IMG/VR virus record: IMGVR_UViG_3300042465_001993
Span: 1-29,699 of that record
Strand: one strand, 5' to 3'
Origin: a virus
DNA: 29,699 nt
Shown: positions 13,329 through 21,100 of the stretch, piece by piece
How positions within the stretch are numbered: position 1 is the stretch's first letter
How the letters are laid out: each line of letters begins with the position of its first letter
Notes under the pieces: generated by a model
Told to the model about the DNA's origin: nothing
Database searches by the model: none
The model's input: only the letters and a program-made list of their open reading frames with translations
Program-made: the position numbers and the translations under genes

Positions 13329-15203
13329 ATGCCGCTGAAGAAACTCACGCTCAAGCCCGGTGTAAACAAAGAGAACACCCGCTACACCAATGAAGAGCGG
13401 GGTTGGTATGAGTGCGACAAGGTGCGCTTCCGCCAGGGTACGCCCGAGAAGATTGGCGGGTGGACCCGCATCTCTGGCAACACGTTTCTTGGTGTCTGTC
13501 GTTCTTTGTGGAACTGGGTGACCCTTAGCAATCTCAACATTGTTGGGGTTGGTACCAGTCTTAAGTTCTACCTTGAGAACGGCGGCGCATACAACGACAT
13601 CACGCCAATCCGCACGACGACCACTCTGGGCACCAACCCGTTTACAGGCAACGGCACCACGACGGTCACGGTGACTGCCCCATCACATGGCTGTGTAAAC
13701 GGTGACTTCGTGATCTTTAGCGGAGTCACCGGCACCTACGCATCTCTCCTCAACGGGCAATTTCAGATCACCTTTGTCACCGTCAACTCTTACACCATCA
13801 CCACGGCCTCGGCTGTGGCGTCAGGCGCTACAGGCGGTTCGGCGGTGTCGGCTCAGTATCAGATCAACGTCGGGCCTGAGTTTGCTGTTCCTCTAATTGG
13901 ATGGGGCGCAGGCGCTTGGGGGGCTGGATTCTGGGGTATTGGTGGCACGTCCAATACGGCCATTCGATTGTGGGGTCAAGACAACTTTGGTGAAGACTTG
14001 ATCTTTGGTCCTCGTGGTGGCGGAATCTACTACTGGGATGCCTCAACAAGTTTGTCCACTCGGGGTGTGGCTCTGTCTTCCTTGGCGGGAGCATCGGATG
14101 TCCCGACCAAGCAGAACTATATTTACGTTTCCGATATTAATCGGTTTGTGTTCTGCTTTGGATGCAACGACTACGGCTCTGCAACGCTTGACCCAATGCT
14201 GATCCGGTGGTCGGATCAAGAAAGCGCGGTCAACTGGACCCCATCGGCCACCAATCAGGCAGGCAGTCTCCGGCTGTCTCACGGGTCGGAGATTGTCACG
14301 GCAGTCCAGACCCGTCAGGAAATCGTGGTCTTCACGGACTCCGCCATCTACTCCATCCAATACCTTGGAGCGCAGGCAGGTGTCTGGGGCGCCCAACTCC
14401 TTGGCGACAATATCTCCATCGAAGGCCAGAACGCTGCGGTGATTGCATCAGGCGTGGTGTACTGGATGGGTGTAGACAAGTTCTACCAGTACGACGGTCG
14501 TGTTCAAACGCTGCCCTGCGATCTGCGCCGGTATGTGTTCAGCGACTTCAATCAAGCCCAGGCGGCTCAGGTCTACGCCGGAACCAATGAAGGATTCAAT
14601 GAGGTCTGGTGGTTCTACCCGTCTGCCAATTCAACCGTCAATGATCGGTATGTTGTTTACAACTACCTTGAGAAGATTTGGTACTACGGCAACCTGGGCC
14701 GGACAGCATGGCTTGACTCCGGCCTGCTCGACTTCCCCATTGCAGCAACGTACATTGGCACTAATCTTGGAAACAACGTGGGGAACCTTGTTCTCCATGA
14801 GAACGGTGTAGACGATAACGCCACAGGAACCCCCACGGCCATCAACGCTTACATTGAGTCCGCTGAGTTCGACATCGAAGACGGGCAGAACTTTGGTTTT
14901 GTCTGGCGTATGCTGCCGGACGTGACGTTTACAGGCTCGACGGCAAACAATCCGTCGCTGACCATGACGTTGATCCCAATGACGGGCGCAGGCTCTGGGT
15001 TTAACAACCCTCAGTCTCTTGGTGGTTCAAGCAGCGCAGCGGTCACGCGGTCGGCAACGGTGCCGATTGAGCAGTTCACAAACATCGTTTACATCCGGGT
15101 GCGCGGGCGGCAGTTGATTATGAAAGCCGAATCCAACGCGCTTGGTGTGGCGTGGCAGTTAGGCTCCCCCCGTATCGACGTTCGGATGGATGGCCGCAGA
15201 TGA
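13329..15203 (+). CDS. Tail nozzle/stabilisation-like virion protein (624 aa)
   Basis: GGGAGA upstream supports the ATG at 13329. The N-terminus holds CDKVRFRQGTPEKIGGWTRI and VGVGTSLKFYLENGGAYNDI followed by TPIR, a pattern I know from large tail proteins of short-tailed phages resembling P22 gp10 stabilisation proteins. An inserted domain (about residues 97-178) carries GCVNGDFVIFSGVTG and NSYTITTASAVASG. The remaining part is beta-propeller-like (WSDQESAVNWTPSATNQAGS, then GVVYWMGVDKFYQYDGRVQT). It probably forms the lower tail tube or nozzle with the adaptor. The stop overlaps the next start. No peptidase or lyase motif is evident. Confidence 0.7.
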   Translation: MPLKKLTLKPGVNKENTRYTNEERGWYECDKVRFRQGTPEKIGGWTRISGNTFLGVCRSLWNWVTLSNLNIVGVGTSLKFYLENGGAYNDITPIRTTTTLGTNPFTGNGTTTVTVTAPSHGCVNGDFVIFSGVTGTYASLLNGQFQITFVTVNSYTITTASAVASGATGGSAVSAQYQINVGPEFAVPLIGWGAGAWGAGFWGIGGTSNTAIRLWGQDNFGEDLIFGPRGGGIYYWDASTSLSTRGVALSSLAGASDVPTKQNYIYVSDINRFVFCFGCNDYGSATLDPMLIRWSDQESAVNWTPSATNQAGSLRLSHGSEIVTAVQTRQEIVVFTDSAIYSIQYLGAQAGVWGAQLLGDNISIEGQNAAVIASGVVYWMGVDKFYQYDGRVQTLPCDLRRYVFSDFNQAQAAQVYAGTNEGFNEVWWFYPSANSTVNDRYVVYNYLEKIWYYGNLGRTAWLDSGLLDFPIAATYIGTNLGNNVGNLVLHENGVDDNATGTPTAINAYIESAEFDIEDGQNFGFVWRMLPDVTFTGSTANNPSLTMTLIPMTGAGSGFNNPQSLGGSSSAAVTRSATVPIEQFTNIVYIRVRGRQLIMKAESNALGVAWQLGSPRIDVRMDGRR

Positions 15204-16576
15204 GCCTGCTCATTGAAGATGCAATTGTTCCGCCGCCACCCAACCTGCCCCTTGCGCCGGGTGGTTACGACTCGCGCTATCAGGAGCAGTTCAACAACGT
15301 CCTGCGTCTGTACTTCAACCGTTTAGACGCAATACTGAGGCAGATCGTGGCAACGACATCCCCCATCCCAATCTCCATTGGCGGCACCAATACGGATGCC
15401 TTTGGGCGGCTGCGGGTCAGTCAGCCCTACACGCTCTTCGACTCTCAGCAACGCTACGCCCCTGACAATCAGTTCGATACAAGCACGGTCAACGGCGCTT
15501 CGACTTCGTTCCTGACCAATGAATCTACGGTGCTGATGTCGGTGGACAGCACCACCAACTCCGAAGCGGTGCGGCAGACGTTCCGCTCCATGTCCTACCA
15601 ACCGGGCAAGGGGCTGTTGGTGCTTGCCACCTTCGCCATGAACACGCCCACAGCCAACATCCGGCAGCGTGTGGGGTACTTCAACACCCAGAACGGCGTG
15701 TTCTTTGAGGCCAACGGCACCACGCTGTCGATGGTCATGCGCTCTGATTCTCTGCCCACGCCGGGAACGCCAAGCGATATCCGCTCGATCCCTCAGTCCG
15801 CCTGGAACGGCGACAAGTTGGACGGAACCGGGGCATCAGGCTACACGCTAGACCCAAGCAAGACGCAGATTTTCTGGTGTGACTTTGAGTGGTTGGGTGT
15901 GGGCTCGGTGCGTACCGGGTTTGTAATCGACGGGCAGTACATCGTCTGCCACACGTTTACCAACGCCAATGAGATTGGTTCTGTCTACATGACCACGGCG
16001 ATCCTGCCGGTGCGGTACGAGATCAAGAACCTGTCCAACTTGACCACCGCGAGCATGAAGCAGATTTGCTCGACGGTCATCTCTGAGGGTGGATACGAGC
16101 AGTATTCTCCAAGCCACTTGGCGCGTCGCACCACTAAACTGACCAACATCCAACTGACGTTTAAACCTGTTGTGTCGATCCGTCTGGCATCTACGGCGCT
16201 TGGTGCGGTGGTGCTTCCTGGCCGGATGCAACTGTTGCCTATCGCAAGTCAGAACTACGAAGTGGGTCTGTTCTTTAACGCGACACTAACGGGCGCTTCT
16301 TGGTCTGCCGTTTCATCTGACACCAACGTGGAGATGGACACCTCTGCCACGGCCATGACTGGCGGCACTTTGGTGCAGACGGACTATGTGTCTTCAAGCG
16401 GTTCGGGCGGTACTCAACCCTTGGTTGATCCGGCAGGCTACAACTGGGCTTTGCAGTTGGGTGTGTCCTTGGCCGGTGCCAGTGATGTCCTGACGCTTGC
16501 CATCCGCACGGTGGATTCTGCAACTCCGCAAGGTGAGTGCTACGGCACCATCGCTTTCTGGGACTTAACTCAATAA
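15200..16576 (+). CDS. Virion structural protein (458 aa)
   Basis: The ATG at 15200 overlaps the preceding TGA by four bases; an ATG at 15152 in the same frame would extend into the upstream gene. Residues 1-70 include a Pro-rich start and the helix QFNNVLRLYFNRLDAILRQI. Then DAFGRLRVSQPYTLFDSQQR, a pattern I recall in structural proteins of marine T4-like and other phages. The remainder is a long beta-rich domain with many Thr/Ser. The length and close linkage with the nozzle gene suggest a tail-attached fibre or collar protein. Exact function is not known. Confidence 0.7.
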   Translation: MSLLIEDAIVPPPPNLPLAPGGYDSRYQEQFNNVLRLYFNRLDAILRQIVATTSPIPISIGGTNTDAFGRLRVSQPYTLFDSQQRYAPDNQFDTSTVNGASTSFLTNESTVLMSVDSTTNSEAVRQTFRSMSYQPGKGLLVLATFAMNTPTANIRQRVGYFNTQNGVFFEANGTTLSMVMRSDSLPTPGTPSDIRSIPQSAWNGDKLDGTGASGYTLDPSKTQIFWCDFEWLGVGSVRTGFVIDGQYIVCHTFTNANEIGSVYMTTAILPVRYEIKNLSNLTTASMKQICSTVISEGGYEQYSPSHLARRTTKLTNIQLTFKPVVSIRLASTALGAVVLPGRMQLLPIASQNYEVGLFFNATLTGASWSAVSSDTNVEMDTSATAMTGGTLVQTDYVSSSGSGGTQPLVDPAGYNWALQLGVSLAGASDVLTLAIRTVDSATPQGECYGTIAFWDLTQ

Positions 16577-16580
16577 GATT

Positions 16581-18092
16581 ATGGCAATCAATCTATTCCA
16601 AGACCGCGACACCACGCAAGATGATCTGCTAAATATGCTTGGCGGCACATCTAATCCTGCTCAGTCAAATTCCCAGGCGCAGTCTAATGCAAACGTGCCG
16701 GATTACAGCCGTATCAATGAGTTTTACGGAAACCAATCACCTCTTGGCGTATATAACTTGCTTAGATTTGGGGCAGAACGTGGCAATTTAGAAGATGTCT
16801 CTCCATTTAGCATGGGGGATATTTCCAACTGGGCCACATCTTCTGGAGTACTTACGCCATATCAATTAGAAATGGCGCAGCAAGGTAAAAGTGTTTCCAA
16901 TGAAGATGCGCTTATGAACTTGGTAAGGTCTGTGAGTCCTCCCCCACAGCCTCCAAAAGTTACGACCGCGCCTGTTCAGCCAATTACCAACTACACCGCA
17001 CAACAAGAGTTTTTGCCTCAAAAACCGTTGGGAGGCATACAGGGCCAACTTCCCGGATCAGATTTCACGGTAGAAGATTATTACCGAGTGATGGGGGAGA
17101 AACCGCCTGCTCAAACAATGGCGGGCATGCAATCATCCACCCTCTCGCCGGAACAGTTTAAACAGTACATCTACTCTGGCGGCGCAGATGATGCAGAGGC
17201 TACTCGTCGCGGAATTGATTGGGTGACTCAGCAGGGCATGAGACCGCAGGATGCGGTGAATCTTTGGAACAATGCTCTTGGCACAAGATTTACTGTCACC
17301 GATCTGTTTGGACAGACGGGCGGTGGTCCAGAGTTTACAAACTTTGGAGATGCTGATAGTTGGATGACAGGTACTCATGCGGAGCATGATAGGTCAACTG
17401 GAATGATTAAGTCATCCGGTGCGTATTTCCAACGTGGTAATGAGGCTGTTGTTTCGGACGAGTTGTTTTGGAACCCGGGGAGCCCAACTGGAGAAGCGCT
17501 TCAAAACAAAATTGCTGATGCACAAGCCGCCGGTCAACGTGCCGGTGTTGTGATTACGCCTTACGCAGTATTCCAAGGAAAAGCAACCAACGATCAACTG
17601 CTTAATGAGGTGAAAAACTCAGGGGCTGATTTTGTTGCTCTTGATCCTTATCTTGGTTGGGGCGTTCCTGCCGATCAACTATTTGATTGGACAAAAGATT
17701 TTATAAAAGAGGTTAATGCCCTTGGGAAAGAAGTCAAACTTGTTACACAAGGATTTGCCAGAAAAGGTGAAGAAGACGCGGCTCGGGCTTATAACCAAAG
17801 ATTATTGGGATTGCCTGGGGTAAGTGAGGTTGTAAACTTTGGCCTTGAAGATTGGTTCCCAGAAGGTTCAGAAGATGCAAAACAATTGTTTTCGCCAGAG
17901 TCTGAATGGGTGTCGCTTGGAAATGATTACAAGCAACCAGAAAGACGCACGGTAAGAGGCACCGGCACGACTGTTGGCGAGCCGGGCGCAACAAAAGAAT
18001 CCGAAGGGCGCCAAAACATTGGCAGGGTAGAAAACCGAGCCAGTGCTTATGCAAATAGGATGCGTCAAGGCATCGGTGGTTTGCGCGGATAA
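16581..18092 (+). CDS. Modular protein: phage N-terminal module plus TIM-barrel-like domain (503 aa)
   Basis: The ATG at 16581 follows the upstream stop by four bases and has only a weak ribosome binding site. Residues 39-109 match the N-terminal module of the next gene (47 of 71 identical by my count). Residues about 289-425 look like alternating strands and helices of a TIM barrel: AVVSDELFWNPG, AGVVITPYAVFQ, DFVALDPYLGWG, KEVKLVTQGF and VVNFGLEDWF, each ending a strand with acidic or polar residues, as in glycoside hydrolase-like barrels. Catalytic residues cannot be fixed. Base use is AT-richer than most neighbours. Probable virion-associated enzyme or binding protein; function inferred. 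Confidence 0.6.
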   Translation: MAINLFQDRDTTQDDLLNMLGGTSNPAQSNSQAQSNANVPDYSRINEFYGNQSPLGVYNLLRFGAERGNLEDVSPFSMGDISNWATSSGVLTPYQLEMAQQGKSVSNEDALMNLVRSVSPPPQPPKVTTAPVQPITNYTAQQEFLPQKPLGGIQGQLPGSDFTVEDYYRVMGEKPPAQTMAGMQSSTLSPEQFKQYIYSGGADDAEATRRGIDWVTQQGMRPQDAVNLWNNALGTRFTVTDLFGQTGGGPEFTNFGDADSWMTGTHAEHDRSTGMIKSSGAYFQRGNEAVVSDELFWNPGSPTGEALQNKIADAQAAGQRAGVVITPYAVFQGKATNDQLLNEVKNSGADFVALDPYLGWGVPADQLFDWTKDFIKEVNALGKEVKLVTQGFARKGEEDAARAYNQRLLGLPGVSEVVNFGLEDWFPEGSEDAKQLFSPESEWVSLGNDYKQPERRTVRGTGTTVGEPGATKESEGRQNIGRVENRASAYANRMRQGIGGLRG

Positions 18093-18103
18093 CAAGGTCT
18101 ATC

Positions 18104-21100
18104 ATGGCACGGCTTTACCAAGAAGACAGCGGATACACCGAGGACGATCTCCGAGAAATCGTAAGCGGTGCCCCCGATTACAGCCGCATTGCCTCGGCTT
18201 TGAGTAATCAGTCTCCCTATGGTGTTTACAACCTGCTGCGCTTTGGCGCAGAAAGGGGAGGTCTTGAAGGGGTCAGTCCGTTTGCCATTCAAGATATTGA
18301 ATCTTGGGCCACTCAAAGCGGAGCATTGACACCCGCTCAAGTTGAGATGGCTCGTCAGCAACGGTCATTTTCCACCGAAGAACAACTTGCTCAGGCATCT
18401 GCCCCGACGACACTGGCAGAGGCAGCGGCTCGTCCGCAAACGGTCTCTGCCCCTATTCCTGCACAAACGCCTGCAACACCGCAGGCAGTTGATGATTGGG
18501 GGCAGCAGTACCGCACGTCATATTTTGATGACGCAACCGGACAGATGGCGCTTAGGCAAGAAGATTTCTCAAGCGTGCCAACTGGGTTTAATTGGCAGGA
18601 ATATGTTCGCCTGAACCCCGATCTTGGCAAGGCCGGTATTGATACTGAAGCAGAAGCCAAGCGTCACTACGTTCAGTTTGGAGCCAAAGAAAGCCGCCCA
18701 GGCGCTCCAGTTCTGTCTTTGCAGGATGCAATCAACTTTGCAAAGACCAACATAACCGGCCAGAACGCATTTGTAGATGCGGGCGAAGCAGGACTTCAGG
18801 CGGTACCAAAACAACTGGGGCAGTTTTCTATTTCGCCCACAGGTGGGTACGGTGGCGTTCAAGGATATGACATCGCCGGGATGACCGGTAAGACGGACGC
18901 TGCGCTTCCTTTTGCTCCGGCAGGAACGCCTTACGAGCAGATCGTAAGGACAGACGCAAGCGGAAACATCATCGGTTATCAGATGAATCTGAAAACCGGT
19001 GGAGACAGTGGTTACTACGTTGATCTGGATGCACAGGGCAAGATCACCGGTGTTGATAAATACGATGAGTCGGAGAGTTGGCGTAAACCTGCTGCTCTGG
19101 CGGTCACATTCCTCGGGGCAACACTTGGCATTCCGCAGATAGGGTCGTGGTTATCCGGGGGCGCTTTGGGAGTAAAGACGGCAGGCGCGGCGGCTCTTGG
19201 GGGCGCTGCTGTTGGTGCAGCCAATGCGGCTATTGCCGGAGCAGAAGGTTCTGACATATTTAAACAGGCAGCGATTGGTGCGGCGGCAGCGGGAGCCGGT
19301 CAGTTTGCTGGTCAATATGCAGCAGAAGCCGTCAAGGCTTTGGAGTTGCAAGGCACTACAGCCGGTACGTCCCTTATCAACGCGGCAACATCAGGGGCGC
19401 AGGCTCTCCCAACCGCCATTCAAACAGGCGAGTTTTCTAACGTATTTAAACAAGCAGCACTTGGCGGATTTACATCGGCGGCAGGTTCTGAGTTGTCTAA
19501 GTCGTTGGAGGGTTCTGGGTTTACGCCAAAACAGATTCAAGGGGCATTCACGGTCGCCGCTCAGTTGGCATCAGGCAAGGTTGATCCAAGAACCCTTATT
19601 TCTGCGCTTGGTGATCTAAGCGGCCACCCAGATGCGGATGTTGCGGCAAGAGCGGCAAGGACCGGTGTTGCACTTAGTAAAGTCGATTTAAACAATCCTG
19701 CGTCGTTCACTTCAGTTCTTGGAGAACTGGCAGGGCTTGGCAAAGCAATTGATGAAAAGGCTTCAAGGCCGTTCTTGGAGGCGGCAGATGCTGCTTTGGC
19801 AGCAACGCCACGCGCTCCCGCTCCAACAGAGCAAGATGTTTTTCAATCCATCCGGTCTGAGCGTGCTCTACAGATTGAGCCGAGCATGGATGTCAAGACC
19901 CTAGAAGAAGCGGGCGCTCTTGCCGCTTCTCGTGGGTTTGGATCGTTTGAGTTTCCTGCCCGTTCGGGGATGGTTTACACCCTTGGCGGGGACATCGGGA
20001 CAGAACTGGAATCGGCAAACCGTCGCTTCATGGAGGAAGAGCGGGTTGCCAAACTGCCGGACATGAGCGCAGCCAAGTCACTTAGTGACGCAGGCATGCA
20101 GGCCATGAACACTGGCAGTGATACGTTCATGTATCAGGGCAAGGAGTACAGAACGCCTGATGCGATTGACATCGCAACCGCTCGGGCCACGGGACTGCCT
20201 GTCACTCAGATGCCGATCCCGCAAATCAAGATTGACTACGGCGCGGGCGCAGGGCGTGGCAGTTACGCCGGATACGATCCCAAGGCGGCTGCGGCGTCTC
20301 TTGCAAAAATTCCTCTGCGTCAGGGTGAACCCGCTCCTGGCGAAGAGCAGTTGGACTATGAGTCCATCCTGACCGGAATGCAAACCGGAGCGCCAGTTGG
20401 GCGTATGACAGCGCCTACGGTTGGTTCTCCTTTCTTGGAGTCTGCCGGTCGAGTCATCCCTGCAACCGGGCAATACCTTGCATCGCAACTTGAGTCCGGC
20501 ATGCTTCGCGCCGGTCAGTTGGCTTTTGGCCCTGAAGGTCTGATTCCGCTTCTGTCCGAAGACGCAAAGGCCCGAGAAGAAGGGCGGATGAGCGAGATTT
20601 ACAGAGAGCAGCAGCGGTTGCTTTCTTCTCTGCCAGAGAATGAACGGCTTGCGGTAACTGGACTCTCGTCAGGAATCATTTCTGCTGCGGGCTTGCCACT
20701 TGGTGGGCCTGCTGCGTCTATCGTATTTGGCGTTTCCAATACTGCCAATCAGACATGGCAGGATGGACTTGAGCGTGGACTTGATCCCAGTCAGAACGCC
20801 ATGCGTACGGCGGTTCAGTCAAGTATTGAACTGGTTGGGGAACTGGCGGGTGTGCCATTCCTGAAGAGCATTCTGCGTGGGGTTCCTTCCAACGCAACGC
20901 CGCAACAGATGGTTGCCTATGTCATTGACAAGGCCAAGGGTGTCGTGGGTGAGGAAGTAACTGAAGTTATTACTTCTGTTTTCCAGAACATTGCTGACAA
21001 GTTTGCACAACTTGGCGGGGTTGATAAAACTCCCGTAACGCTTGAGGAGTCTTTGAAGACGGCAGGTCAGGCTGCTGTTCAAACGCTGTATTCAATTGGT

